Numbered from the stretch's first letter, positions 43,252-52,796 are shown. The stretch: 61,440 nucleotides of DNA from Butyrivibrio sp. AC2005 (GCF_000424145.1 NZ_AUJI01000037.1:1-61440), one strand, 5' to 3'. Made by a program: numbers and translations. Notes: generated by a model from the sequence alone, not told the origin.

Positions 43252-44448
43252 TTACTCACCCATCTCGATTGCTGTAAGACCTTCAAGGAGGCTCTCATCA
43301 AACTCGATAGCTGCAGCTGTCTCAGGATTGTACTCAGATGTGATTCCCTCTGATACAAACTCGATAGGCATCTCTGCAGGGTTCTTGCCGTTTACAAGAA
43401 TCTCGTAAGCCTGCTTACCAGCTGTTACACCAAGATCGTAGTAACTGATGGAAAGAGTTGCAAGGCCGCCGTTTTTACACATGTTCTCCTCACCACAGAT
43501 GATGGGAAGCTTCTCAGGCCATGCTGCGTTCTTAACGATAGACATGTTATCAGCGATTGTGTTGTCTGTAGGGATGTACAGAGCATCGCAGTTTGAAATT
43601 GCATTAGTTACAACTGACTGTATTTCATTTGAATCAGCAACTGTGTATTCCTTGTAAGCAATACCTGCTTCATCAAGAGCTGCTGCTGCTAGGTCAACCT
43701 GGAACTTTGAGTTAGCCTCTGATGAGCAGTAAAGAATACCAACGTTCTTAGCCTCAGGAACAAGCTTCTGAAGGAGCTTGATCTGCTCGTCAACAGGAGC
43801 AAGGTCAGAAGCACCTGTTACGTTTGTGCCGGGTGCATTGTTGTCATTGATAACACCTGCTGATTTGTAATCTGTGATTGAAGTACCAACTACCGGGATA
43901 TCTCCTGTAGCTGCTGCAACTGCCTGAAGTGCGGGAGTTGCGTTTGCCATGATAAGATCATCCTTATCATTAACGAATTTAGTAGCGATTGTTGCGCAGT
44001 TAGCCTGCTCACCCTGTGCGTTCTGATAATCGAACTCAACTGAATATCCGTCTGCCTCAAGTGCCTCCTGAAGTCCTTCTTCAAAGCCCTTGGTAGCAGC
44101 ATCAAGTGCGGGATGCTCAACAAGCTGGATAACACCTACATGGAAGGTTGTTCCTTCTGCAGGCTTCTCACCTGTAGCTTCTGAAGCATCTGCTGTCTCT
44201 TCAGTTGCCTCTGCAGACTCCTCTGTAGCAGCATCAGCTGTCTCTTCTGTGCTCTCCTCTGTAGCAGCATCAGCTGTCTCTTCTGTGCTCTCCTCTGCAG
44301 CTGCATCCTCTGTGCTCTCTGCCTCTGTAGAAGCATCAGCCTGAGTATCTGCAGGAGCTGATGTGTTTCCGCCTGCTGTACGTGCACAGCCTGTCATACT
44401 GAGAATCATTGCGCCGCTGAGAATTGCGGCAAGAATCTTCTTTTTCAT
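43252..44448 (-). CDS. ABC transporter substrate-binding lipoprotein (TrpX-like)
   Basis: A 398-residue lipoprotein: signal peptide with lipobox LSMTGC, then an acidic linker (about 30-95) made of repeats such as EESTEETADAAT. The ABC_sub_bind domain (about 100-395) follows, with FHVGVIQLVEHPALDAATKG, VNDKDDLIMANATPALQAVA and CDALYIPTDNTIADN. It captures the substrate, probably an aromatic amino acid, outside the membrane for the TrpY/Z-like proteins. First gene of the operon. Confidence 0.93.
   Translation of the reverse strand: MKKKILAAILSGAMILSMTGCARTAGGNTSAPADTQADASTEAESTEDAAAEESTEETADAATEESTEETADAATEESAEATEETADASEATGEKPAEGTTFHVGVIQLVEHPALDAATKGFEEGLQEALEADGYSVEFDYQNAQGEQANCATIATKFVNDKDDLIMANATPALQAVAAATGDIPVVGTSITDYKSAGVINDNNAPGTNVTGASDLAPVDEQIKLLQKLVPEAKNVGILYCSSEANSKFQVDLAAAALDEAGIAYKEYTVADSNEIQSVVTNAISNCDALYIPTDNTIADNMSIVKNAAWPEKLPIICGEENMCKNGGLATLSISYYDLGVTAGKQAYEILVNGKNPAEMPIEFVSEGITSEYNPETAAAIEFDESLLEGLTAIEMGE
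44221..44292. repeat. 36-bp in-frame repeat in the binding-protein linker
   Basis: CTCTGTAGCAGCATCAGCTG recurs at 44221 and 44257, giving two identical 12-residue units in the acidic linker. The length is a multiple of three, so copy number can vary without breaking the frame. Confidence 0.85.
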
Positions 44449-44489
44449 ACTGTCCTCCTCGTTTTGAAAATAATTGATTTTTTCACAAA

Positions 44490-44573
44490 CTATTACTTAT
44501 CACTTCGCAGCTTATAGCAAATGTGAAGTAATTTAAGCAATTTGACACTTTAAACTGTCAAAGTGCTTTTTTA
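44490..44573. promoter_or_regulatory. two hairpins upstream of the TrpX-like gene
   Basis: Hairpin 1 pairs ATTACTT..CAC with GTGAAGTAAT. Hairpin 2 is AGCA-TTTGACA with TGTCAAA-TGCT, followed on the plus strand by six T. The TTTGACA...TGTCAAA arms also contain a TTGACA -35-like box for the minus strand. This could be an operator over a promoter or a terminator of an antisense RNA; no T-box motif is visible. Confidence 0.4.
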
Positions 44574-44732
44574 TATATTATCGCAAATAAAAGATTAGGT
44601 CAACCATAACCATACTTTCTTAATCCAGGACAGCTTATCGACTATTCTTACACTTTTTTCTTAAAAACTACACCCTACAGATTATCGAATGAATTAACAT
44701 ATAACCAGCGATAATCCTCTTATAAAAATGAC

Positions 44733-44780
44733 CAAAAAATAACTTCTTGCGCGAAAATTCGAAATTCACACAAGAAGTCA
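44733..44780 (-). terminator. rho-independent terminator after folA
   Basis: ACTTCTTG..CGAA pairs with TTC..CAAGAAGT. On the minus strand the stem is followed by ATTTTTTGG. Confidence 0.85.
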
Positions 44781-44785
44781 TAATA

Positions 44786-45274
44786 TTACACTCTCTTATA
44801 AGTTCTGAAGGTGTAGGTGGTATCGAAATACGCCTGCTCTTCACTTTCCTCCACAAGCTGCCATTCGTCTGACTCGTCGAGATTAGTGAAAAATCTGTCT
44901 GCTTCAAAGGTTCTGTCTATCTTGGTAACTATACAGGTATCACACATAGGAAGAAGCTCCTCGTAAACCTTCGCACCACCGATGCAGTAAACGATATCTG
45001 TATCGTATTCTGCAATAGCGTCCTTAAGCTCATCAAGATTATGAACTACTGTTGCATTTTTCACCACATAATCAGGGTTAGTAGAAAGGATTATATTCTT
45101 TCGTCCTTCCAACGGCTGCTGTCCGGGAAAAGTCTCAAGTGTTTTTCTTCCATAAACAAGAACCTTACCCATGGTTTCTGCTCTGAAGTTTTTCATGTCG
45201 TTGGGAATTCTGATAAGGAGCTGGCCCTTGTTGCCGATTCCCCAGTGCTCGTCTGCTGATAAAATTATTTTCAT
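44786..45274 (-). CDS. folA: dihydrofolate reductase
   Basis: A 162-residue enzyme that regenerates tetrahydrofolate with NADPH. Seen: MKIILSADEHWGIGNKGQLL, the catalytic acid in IPNDMKNFRAET, VLVYGRKTLETFPG and VYCIGGAKVYEELLP. The ATG at 45274 has GGAGGAGAGC before it. The frame continues 21 codons upstream through a hairpin repeat element (GKVSAQLTDEG) and should not be annotated as part of the protein. It lies downstream of thyA, whose reaction makes the dihydrofolate it reduces. Confidence 0.94.
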   Translation of the reverse strand: MKIILSADEHWGIGNKGQLLIRIPNDMKNFRAETMGKVLVYGRKTLETFPGQQPLEGRKNIILSTNPDYVVKNATVVHNLDELKDAIAEYDTDIVYCIGGAKVYEELLPMCDTCIVTKIDRTFEADRFFTNLDESDEWQLVEESEEQAYFDTTYTFRTYKRV

Positions 45275-45286
45275 GCTCTCCTCCAT

Positions 45287-45337
45287 CCCCTCATCCGTCA
45301 GCTGCGCTGACACCTTCCCCCCTTTGGGGGAAGGCAT
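45287..45337 (-). repeat. double-hairpin intergenic element, copy upstream of folA
   Basis: CCCCTCATCCG, hairpin 1 TCAGC-tgc-GCTGA, CAC, hairpin 2 CCTTCCCCC-ctt-TGGGGGAAGG. It occupies most of the thyA-folA gap. Confidence 0.85.
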
Positions 45338-45354
45338 TTATCAGGGTCCTCTTT

Positions 45355-46206
45355 TTATATTGCAATAGGTATATCCTTTATCTGCTCGCCTGCAACCTCG
45401 TAGTTTTCAAGCGATACATCATTTCTGGTAAATTCATAAAAATCATGAACGTCAGGATTTAAGTGGAACTTCGGTGCAGGCTTGGGCTCACGCTTAATGA
45501 GTTCCTTTATGATATCCACATGTCTGTCGTAGATATGAGCATCCGCAATTACATGCACAAGCTCACCAACCTTCATATCACATACCTGTGCAAGCATATG
45601 TACCAGTACAGAATATTGGACAACATTCCAGTTATTGGCTGCAAGCACATCCTGAGAGCGCTGATTCAAAATAGCATTAAGAGTCAGCTTATCGTCGCCC
45701 TTTTTCTGTGTAACATTAAAGGTCATGCTATAAGCACAGGGATACAGATTCATCTCTGACAGATCCTGATGCACATAGATGTTGGTCATGATTCTGCGGC
45801 TGAAGGGATTGTTCTTAAGATCGTAAATCACACGATCCACCTGGTCAAACATTCCCTCCTTATATTTATGCTTAACGCTCATCTGGTAGCCATAGGCTTT
45901 TCCGATTGAACCGTTTTCATCTGCCCACTCATCCCAGATGTGGCTGTGAAGATCATTTACATTGTTGGACTTCTGCTGCCATATCCAAAGCATCTCGTCC
46001 GTAGCACTCTTAAGCGCTGTTTTCCTTAAAGTCATGATGGGGAATTCTTCCGCAAGATTATAGCGGTTTACCACGCCAAACTTCTTAATGGTATATGCAG
46101 GGGTTCCGTCCTCCCAGTGGGGGCGAACCTTCTCACCCTCTGTGCTGGTTCCGTTTTCAAGAATGTCCTTGCACATATTTATGAAAATCTCATCTGCTTT
46201 ACTCAT
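45355..46206 (-). CDS. thyA: thymidylate synthase
   Basis: A 283-residue enzyme converting dUMP to dTMP with methylene-tetrahydrofolate. Seen: the catalytic Cys in NLYPCAYSMTFNV, FSRRIMTNIY, LNQRSQDVLAANNWN (a variant of the usual QRS.D...G.PFN) and HIYDRHVDIIKELI. GAGGAGG lies 6 nt before the ATG at 46206. It is followed by folA. Confidence 0.92.
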   Translation of the reverse strand: MSKADEIFINMCKDILENGTSTEGEKVRPHWEDGTPAYTIKKFGVVNRYNLAEEFPIMTLRKTALKSATDEMLWIWQQKSNNVNDLHSHIWDEWADENGSIGKAYGYQMSVKHKYKEGMFDQVDRVIYDLKNNPFSRRIMTNIYVHQDLSEMNLYPCAYSMTFNVTQKKGDDKLTLNAILNQRSQDVLAANNWNVVQYSVLVHMLAQVCDMKVGELVHVIADAHIYDRHVDIIKELIKREPKPAPKFHLNPDVHDFYEFTRNDVSLENYEVAGEQIKDIPIAI

Positions 46207-46247
46207 GCCAATCCTCCTCAAATGATTTTATTTCATAGGAATCCCCA

Positions 46248-46291
46248 CAAAATAATAGAGAGTGCATTTGTTAAAACACACTCCCTATAGT
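46248..46291 (-). terminator. rho-independent terminator after the MBL-fold gene
   Basis: AGGGAGTGTG and GCACTCTCT arms around an AT-rich loop, followed on the minus strand by ATTATTTT. Confidence 0.7.
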
Positions 46292-46342
46292 ATACCGATT
46301 TATATATTTTTTCTCAATTCGCACTTTGACTAAATGTAATTG

Positions 46343-46398
46343 TAATCCCAGTCCTGTTTTCGACTATTGTGTTTTTAATCCCAGTCCTGTTTTCGGCT
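46343..46398. repeat. 33-bp duplication of the MBL gene's 3' end
   Basis: TAATCCCAGTCCTGTTTTCG occurs at 46343 and 46376, 33 bp apart. The 46376 copy is the gene's last codons (SRKQDWD and stop). The 46343 copy follows the stop codon in the same reading frame. Confidence 0.88.
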
Positions 46399-48006
46399 AT
46401 CGCCCTTTATCTCCCACTTATCACAAAGCGCAAGAATCTGGTCCGCAAATTTAGCCTTATCCTTATTGGTCATGCCCTCGCTTCTTGCAATGATCGCGGT
46501 AAGTCTTGCACCTGCTGCCTTAAGTCTTGTAAATACATCGGATACAAGCTTGCCGGGCTTCTTAACCACTGCCTTCGGAACACCTTCCTTAGTTATCTGT
46601 CCCGATATCAGGTCAAACTCTGTTCCGCTAAACGGAGCGTATGTATCATAGCCATACTCTTCTCTAAGGCAATTGGCAAAAGCCGTACATGACGCATCAT
46701 CGCCATGAACAATGAAAACCTTCTTCGGTCTCTCCTTAAAGCCCTGAATCCAATTGATAAGGCCGTTCTTGTCTGCATGACCGGACAAACCTGACAGCTT
46801 GCAGATTTCCGCACGTACGTCAATCGTCTCTCCGAAAAGTCTTATCTCATCAGCACCCTCGAGGATAGCGCGACCTGTCGTTCCCATTGACTGATAGCCC
46901 GCAAACAGAATCGTCGAATCCTCGCGCCACAGATTGTGCTTTAAATGGTGCCTTATTCTTCCTGCTTCACACATTCCCGAAGCCGAGATGATTACCTTTG
47001 GTGTTTCTTCCTCATTTATAGCCCTGGACTCCTCTGTTGTGATAGCAAGATTCAGTCCCGGGAATGATAGCGGATTGATGTGTTTTTTTACCAGATCCAG
47101 CGCTTCCTCGTCATAGCAGTCAAGAGCATGATCTCCGAACACCTCCGTCGCCTCCACCGCCATAGGGGAGTCTACATAAACAGGAAAATCGTCCACTGCA
47201 GTGACCAGGTGGTCCTTCTTAATTGTTCTTAAAAAATACAGAATCTCCTGAGTCCTTCCTACTGCAAAGGAAGGTATTACAACGTTTCCTCCTCTTGCAA
47301 AAGTTCTGTCCAATATTTTTGTCAGTTCAGCAACATAATCAGGCTTTTCGTTTTCATGATATCTGTCACCATAGGTCGATTCCATGACAACATAATCCGC
47401 GGTGGAAGTAAGCTCCGGATCCTTCAAAATAGGCTGATCGTAATTACCTATGTCTCCTGAAAATACGATCTTTTTCTGTGCTCCTTTTTCAGTAGCCCAT
47501 ACCTCTATGCTGGCTGACCCAAGAAGGTGTCCGATATCGGTAAACCTTATCGTAACTCCCTCACATATATCTATCTTCTTATTGTACTCGCAGGACACAA
47601 TGTGACGCAGCGTATTATCTGCATCCTCCATCGTATAAAGCGGTTCAATCTGTTTGATATCCTTACTTCTCTTACCCTTGCGGCTTCTCCACTCCGCCTC
47701 CTGCATCTGGATGTGTGCGCAGTCACGGAGCATTATATTACACAGATCAGCTGTCGGTCTCGTCATGAAAATTTTCCCGCGAAAGCCTCTTGCATACAAA
47801 AGGGGAAGATTTCCCGAATGATCAACATGGGCATGTGTAAGCAGGACATAGTCAATCTCTGCCGCACTGACAGGGAGCTCTGCATGCTCAAAAGCTATGC
47901 TGCCCTGCTCCATACCATAGTCCACAAGAATGTGCTTATCACCAATGTTCAGGTAGTGACAACTACCTGTAACCACATGATCCGCACCAATGAAACTCAG
48001 CTTCAT
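46375..48006 (-). CDS. MBL-fold / beta-CASP RNA nuclease-like protein
   Basis: A 543-residue metallo-beta-lactamase-fold protein of the beta-CASP group (RNA processing nucleases, CPSF73/RNase J-related). Seen: metal ligands in LLTHAHVDHSGNLPLL, VFSGDIGNYDQPIL, VIISASGMCEAGRIRHHL, a conserved RMMBL-like segment LSGHADKNGLINWI, and KVFIVHGDDASCTAF. A C-terminal extension of about 80 residues follows. GGAGG lies 5 nt before the ATG at 48006. Confidence 0.9.
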   Translation of the reverse strand: MKLSFIGADHVVTGSCHYLNIGDKHILVDYGMEQGSIAFEHAELPVSAAEIDYVLLTHAHVDHSGNLPLLYARGFRGKIFMTRPTADLCNIMLRDCAHIQMQEAEWRSRKGKRSKDIKQIEPLYTMEDADNTLRHIVSCEYNKKIDICEGVTIRFTDIGHLLGSASIEVWATEKGAQKKIVFSGDIGNYDQPILKDPELTSTADYVVMESTYGDRYHENEKPDYVAELTKILDRTFARGGNVVIPSFAVGRTQEILYFLRTIKKDHLVTAVDDFPVYVDSPMAVEATEVFGDHALDCYDEEALDLVKKHINPLSFPGLNLAITTEESRAINEEETPKVIISASGMCEAGRIRHHLKHNLWREDSTILFAGYQSMGTTGRAILEGADEIRLFGETIDVRAEICKLSGLSGHADKNGLINWIQGFKERPKKVFIVHGDDASCTAFANCLREEYGYDTYAPFSGTEFDLISGQITKEGVPKAVVKKPGKLVSDVFTRLKAAGARLTAIIARSEGMTNKDKAKFADQILALCDKWEIKGDSRKQDWD

Positions 48007-48214
48007 AGGCACCTCCTTCTGGTAATGATTAATTATCACCAAACAAAGTCCTACTATAATTTTAAGTCCGTGCTGCCCGCTATGCAAATAAATTAATTCT
48101 TGGTATAGCGCTTAAGTTCTAACCATTTTCTAATATTTTTCTTATATTTCTATATACCGCAATTTTTCTGCATGCACATATATTATGATGGAATTCGTAA
48201 AGGAGGTAAAATGG

Positions 48215-51200
48215 ATGAAGACAAAAATATTATCTATTCTTCTTATCTGCTGCATGCTCGCAGGCTGCACAAATCAGGCTGTCAATGCCATGAGTACAAA
48301 TAAAAAAGAAAGTACTGTACAGACTTCAGGTAAAAATACATCTGAAGAAATGACTGTAGGTAACGTCTATCATGGCTTTACCTTGAAAGACATATATTCC
48401 AGCACGCTCCTAAACTCGGACATCTACACCTTCAAGCATGAAGGCTGTGGAGCTGATCTTGTGTATATTAGGAATTCAGACCCGGAATGTGCTTTTTCCA
48501 TTACTTATAAAACTCCCTACATCGATGAAACAGACACTAACCATGTCTTTGAGCACGCAATCATAGCAGGATCTGAAAAATATCCTGCCAAAGATCTCTT
48601 CTTTGACCTGTATAACAAATCCTATTCAACTTTTATAAACGCAGTTACTCTTCCTTTAATAACTATGTACCCGGTAGCAAGTCTTGATCAGAATCAGCTA
48701 ATAAAGCTGATGGACGCTTACATGAGCTGTATGGTTGCTCCTGATATTCTGAAAAACGAAAACATTTTCAAAAGGGAAGCCATCAGATTTGAACTTAATA
48801 ATCCCGATGAAGACATAAGTATAAACGGAACTGTTTACGCAGAGGATCTGGGCTATTTAACCGATCCCAAACAGAACGTTAGAAGCAACATTATTCATGA
48901 ATTATACCCCGGAGAAATAGCCTCTAATTTGGAAGGTTTGGGAGAATTTCATTATGATGACCTCACCTATGAGCACACTTTGGAAACTTATGAAAGATAC
49001 TATTACTTTGACAACAGCCTTATTACTTTATATGGAGATTTAAATATAGATACTTTCCTTGATTTTCTGGACTCTGAATATTTATCAAAATACGAAGTGA
49101 ACGGAACTGATCTAAGCAAATATACGGATCCTCCGACAGAAGGTGGTTATATAGAAAAAGTACTGCCCATCATTGCCTATGAAGGAGACTCCGTAGAAAA
49201 CAGCGGATTTATAACCTATTCCATAGATCTGCAGGGCGCTGATATAGAAACATTACATGCCTGGACAATTTTGTGTTCTATATTGAATCGTCCATCTTCT
49301 GTCATGAATAAAAAGCTTATTGCCGAAGGCATTGAGAATCCTGTATCCGTTGAATATGATACGGATAATGTAAAGCCCTTTGTTACTTTTAAGATGAGTA
49401 ATGCAAATGCTGATCAGATGCAAGCGCTTAAGAAAATTGCAGAGTTTACTCTTAAGGATATAGCTGAAAATGGCGTTTCTTCAACCCTTCTTGATGCTGT
49501 TTTAAAGGACACAGAGCTTTCTACTGTTTTTGCGAGAAACTCCAGTAATGTCGCTGTTTATCAGGCAATAAAACTATCTAATTACTGGGCAGCAAATTTA
49601 AAAACAGATTATTATGCTACTTTTGAAGACACTCTTTTCAAAATTAAGGCGGACACAAAACAGGATTTCATAAAATCTCTTGCCAAATCCGCATTGGAGC
49701 CAAAACGAAGTGCTCTTATCGCTAGTATTCCCGAGCCCGGAACAGCAGAAAAATATGAGGAAGAGTTAGCCTCATACCTAAAGAAGATGAAGGACAGCAT
49801 GTCTGATGAAGAAATAGCAGCTTTTATAAAGGAAACAGAAGCCTTTAACGAATGGAATGAAATCGAACTTCCAAACAATGATTTCATGATTGATCCGAAG
49901 GATATCCCTGATACCCTGCCTATTTCCCTCACAAAGGAAACAAGGGACGATATTACCTTTATATCAGGAGACGTGGACGCACAAGGAGCGGCATGCTATT
50001 CAATCTATTTTGACTTAAGTGGCATGAGCAGAGACGAGCTTATGGACCTCATGGCTTACAATAATCTTTTCCTGAATACTGATACCTCCAAATACTCTGC
50101 AGAAGAACTGGATATCCTAAAATGCGAGTTTTTATATGAGTTTAGTTCTACCCTCTGTTATCTCCATGATAATAATGCACAGAAGGATTACCCAGCGCTT
50201 TTACTTACCTGGGAAGGTCTTACAAAGGATTTTGAAAAGAGTCTTAATCTGCTTCTCAATATTTTGACAGAGACAGACCTTAGTGATACAGACGACATTG
50301 CATATATTATTTCAAAAAATGTCGAAAAGTATAATATGAGTAAAAAAGAAGGCTATGATCTATCAAAGCAATTTTCCATGGCTTCAGCCGGTCTGCCGGT
50401 TTCAGATTCCACCCGGTTGCTACTTGATGTATCCGGATCTGATTTATATACATATATGAAGACTGCGGCAGAGGATGTAAAAAGTACTGATGGCTCGTTC
50501 GATAAACTCCTCCAAAAATTCGACAATGCGAGAAAGAAAGCCTATACCAAATCAAACCTTATCTTCGGACTTGCCGCTTCCAAATCTGAACAGGATGAAA
50601 TAATAGAAAAAGCTTTTGAAAAGCTGTCTCTTCTTGATGAAAAGGATGAGGAAACAGCAGCATATGAACTTCCTTCCTTAAAACGCAAAACTGGGGTAAT
50701 CGCCGAAACAACTCAGAACTATACTGCTCTATATTCATCCTATAAGAACAATAAAAATTTTCGCGGTGCATATATCCCCTTTATATACGCTGCAAATGAT
50801 AAATACATCGTCCCTAAGATCAGATTCCAATACGGCGCATATTCCGCAGGGCTCTGTTCATTTGAAATATATAATACATTGTTCTGCTATTCCTATATGG
50901 ATCCCAATGTAAAAAAATCCATCGAGGTTTTTGAAGGAATCTCAGATTATGTAAAGGACGCTGAGTTAACAGAGGAAGAATTCAAAGGCTACATCCTTAC
51001 AGCTTATGGTAACGCAAATCTTAAGGAAGGCTTATGGAATGATGTCAACCATGCTATATTACTATCCCTAATGGGCGCTGATGAGCATGAGATTTCGGAC
51101 ACTATAAACGATATTAAAAATGCCTCGCTCTCAATGCAGTCCGAAGCAGCCACAAGTCTGGAGGAAATTATAGATCATGCAGGAATTGCTACAGCAGGAA

Positions 51201-51268
51201 ATGAAAAAGATATTATGGCTGACAAAAATGTATTTGATGAAATTATAAATTCGAAGGAGAAAGAATAA
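48215..51268 (+). CDS. M16C family zinc metallopeptidase, lipoprotein
   Basis: A 1017-residue exported protease related to insulinase/presequence protease. The signal peptide has lipobox MLAGC (MKTKILSILLICCMLAGC). The inverted zinc motif HVFEH is at about residue 107, with the downstream Glu in NGTVYAEDLGYL about 75 residues later. The usual M16C middle and C-terminal M16-like domains follow. It probably degrades peptides at the outer membrane face. GGAGG (48202-48206) lies 8 nt before the ATG at 48215; two earlier in-frame ATGs are less likely. Confidence 0.9.
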   Translation: MKTKILSILLICCMLAGCTNQAVNAMSTNKKESTVQTSGKNTSEEMTVGNVYHGFTLKDIYSSTLLNSDIYTFKHEGCGADLVYIRNSDPECAFSITYKTPYIDETDTNHVFEHAIIAGSEKYPAKDLFFDLYNKSYSTFINAVTLPLITMYPVASLDQNQLIKLMDAYMSCMVAPDILKNENIFKREAIRFELNNPDEDISINGTVYAEDLGYLTDPKQNVRSNIIHELYPGEIASNLEGLGEFHYDDLTYEHTLETYERYYYFDNSLITLYGDLNIDTFLDFLDSEYLSKYEVNGTDLSKYTDPPTEGGYIEKVLPIIAYEGDSVENSGFITYSIDLQGADIETLHAWTILCSILNRPSSVMNKKLIAEGIENPVSVEYDTDNVKPFVTFKMSNANADQMQALKKIAEFTLKDIAENGVSSTLLDAVLKDTELSTVFARNSSNVAVYQAIKLSNYWAANLKTDYYATFEDTLFKIKADTKQDFIKSLAKSALEPKRSALIASIPEPGTAEKYEEELASYLKKMKDSMSDEEIAAFIKETEAFNEWNEIELPNNDFMIDPKDIPDTLPISLTKETRDDITFISGDVDAQGAACYSIYFDLSGMSRDELMDLMAYNNLFLNTDTSKYSAEELDILKCEFLYEFSSTLCYLHDNNAQKDYPALLLTWEGLTKDFEKSLNLLLNILTETDLSDTDDIAYIISKNVEKYNMSKKEGYDLSKQFSMASAGLPVSDSTRLLLDVSGSDLYTYMKTAAEDVKSTDGSFDKLLQKFDNARKKAYTKSNLIFGLAASKSEQDEIIEKAFEKLSLLDEKDEETAAYELPSLKRKTGVIAETTQNYTALYSSYKNNKNFRGAYIPFIYAANDKYIVPKIRFQYGAYSAGLCSFEIYNTLFCYSYMDPNVKKSIEVFEGISDYVKDAELTEEEFKGYILTAYGNANLKEGLWNDVNHAILLSLMGADEHEISDTINDIKNASLSMQSEAATSLEEIIDHAGIATAGNEKDIMADKNVFDEIINSKEKE

Positions 51269-51398
51269 TCGTATTGGACCAAGCCCTCACTTGGGAAGGA
51301 AGTGTCCTGCAAAACATAGGATTTCTGCGTAGATTCCCGCTTTTTCGCGTAAAAAGTCATGCCTTATATTTTTACGCTGTTTGTTGTAAAATTTCTTC

Positions 51399-52166
51399 AT
51401 GAATATTTTAGAACAGTTATCACTTTATATTTTTCCTAAAACACGTTTCCGCTCTGCGGACAGACATATTGAAATCAGGGATACTATCGAAAACCACCGC
51501 GCCGTAAGGCTTCTTCTGTATGATGGAGTAAGGGAGTCCGGCATGTACCTGGACGAATATGGTGACAGGGATCCTCTGTTTAATTACATGAAAACTCTTA
51601 AGACCATGGTCGAGCACAATCCCGGATTGAACAACTGTCTCCTTATCGGCGGTGGTGGTTTTGTCATCCCCAGGCTCTATTTAAAATGGCATCCCGAGCG
51701 CAGGATAACCGTTGTCGAAGTCGATGGTGGTTACGTTGAACTTGCCAAAAGGTACTTTGGGCTAAACCTTAACGACAAACGAATCAAGGTTGTTGTTAAG
51801 GATGGTTTTGAATTCATAAAAGAGGCCACCATGCACAACGCCGGTATCGAAAGTAACTACAGCCACGATGTCCGCTATGACAGAGCTCCTTCTGCTGCAA
51901 AGTATGACCTGGTGATTTTTGATGCCTATACCGGAAGCTCAGCTTCCAAGACTATTTTATCTGAATATGCATTAAAAAGCGTATATTCCCTTCTTAATCC
52001 TAACGGAATATACGCTCTTAACATGATGAACGAGGCTCAGGATGTCATTTCCATGCAGACACATCTCACCAATGCCAGCCTTAAGAATATTTTCAAATAT
52101 ACCAGAATCGTTCCCTGCCAGGGCGGCGGAAACTGCATACTTATGGCATCAGACAGGAAAATATAA
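51399..52166 (+). CDS. spermidine-synthase-like SAM-dependent protein
   Basis: A 255-residue Rossmann-fold protein of the polyamine synthase/methyltransferase group. Seen: NNCLLIGGGGFVIPRLYLKW (SAM-site loop), ITVVEVDGGYVELAKRYFGL with an acidic ribose-binding position, IKVVVKDGFEFIKEA and YDLVIFDAYTGSSASK. It lacks an obvious N-terminal strand domain, so it may not make spermidine. It stands alone downstream of the M16C gene. Confidence 0.8.
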   Translation: MNILEQLSLYIFPKTRFRSADRHIEIRDTIENHRAVRLLLYDGVRESGMYLDEYGDRDPLFNYMKTLKTMVEHNPGLNNCLLIGGGGFVIPRLYLKWHPERRITVVEVDGGYVELAKRYFGLNLNDKRIKVVVKDGFEFIKEATMHNAGIESNYSHDVRYDRAPSAAKYDLVIFDAYTGSSASKTILSEYALKSVYSLLNPNGIYALNMMNEAQDVISMQTHLTNASLKNIFKYTRIVPCQGGGNCILMASDRKI

Positions 52167-52796
52167 ACCCGTCTTTTGCCATATGCTCTATGCTACGCGC
52201 ATTATTATTTGCCATGTTGCACATGCTGTTTTAATATATGCAGTACAGATTACTTTTATCTGTGTTGGCAGGATTTTCTCAATGTATTTTTCTGTGACAA
52301 GCTTGCGGATATATTTTCAGGCTGATATTCAGTCTATTTGCTAACAAATCTTCATTTTGGGTTACCACTATTTTTGCCTGTTCACCCAATTCGTAAAAAA
52401 TCTTTCATATTGACTGAAACATTTCTAAAAAAGTTATCGTTATTACGTTTTTGTTCAACCTATTTTTCTACTTTGCTTCTTTTTGGGCTAACTCTATGTT
52501 CAAATAACAATCAATTCTTTCAATATTTTGACCAATGCTTACAAATCATTCAGTCTAAAATTGTATTTTTATAAATTTGGGTCTACTGCCTCCGGAATTC
52601 TGTTCTATATTCCGTAAAATGATGATCCTGTATTGTTTATTTCATGATTATGGGTGAAAATAGACTCTCCGGAACTCTCTGTAAACGGTAAAATATATCC
52701 TCGCTCAGCAAGTTTTATAACACATCACTTTTTACATCACTTAGATTAGAAAACGATAGTTTTAGACGATTTCCGTCAGGTCACCATGAACAATAT
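52167..52796. other. intergenic region with dispersed GGGTGAAC-type repeats
   Basis: There is no gene. At 52359-52387 lies the reverse complement of a full repeat unit (GGGTTACC, 13 nt, GTTCACCC), and diverged arms are at 52453-52460 (GTTCAACC) and 52485-52492 (GGGCTAAC). The region ends with TTTTTACATCA repeats (about 52711-52741) at the edge of the mobile element. Confidence 0.6.

Noticed and set aside
44449..44573. Possible tryptophan T-box leader before the TrpX-like gene
   Set aside because: No T-box consensus such as GGGTGG or its antiterminator is present.
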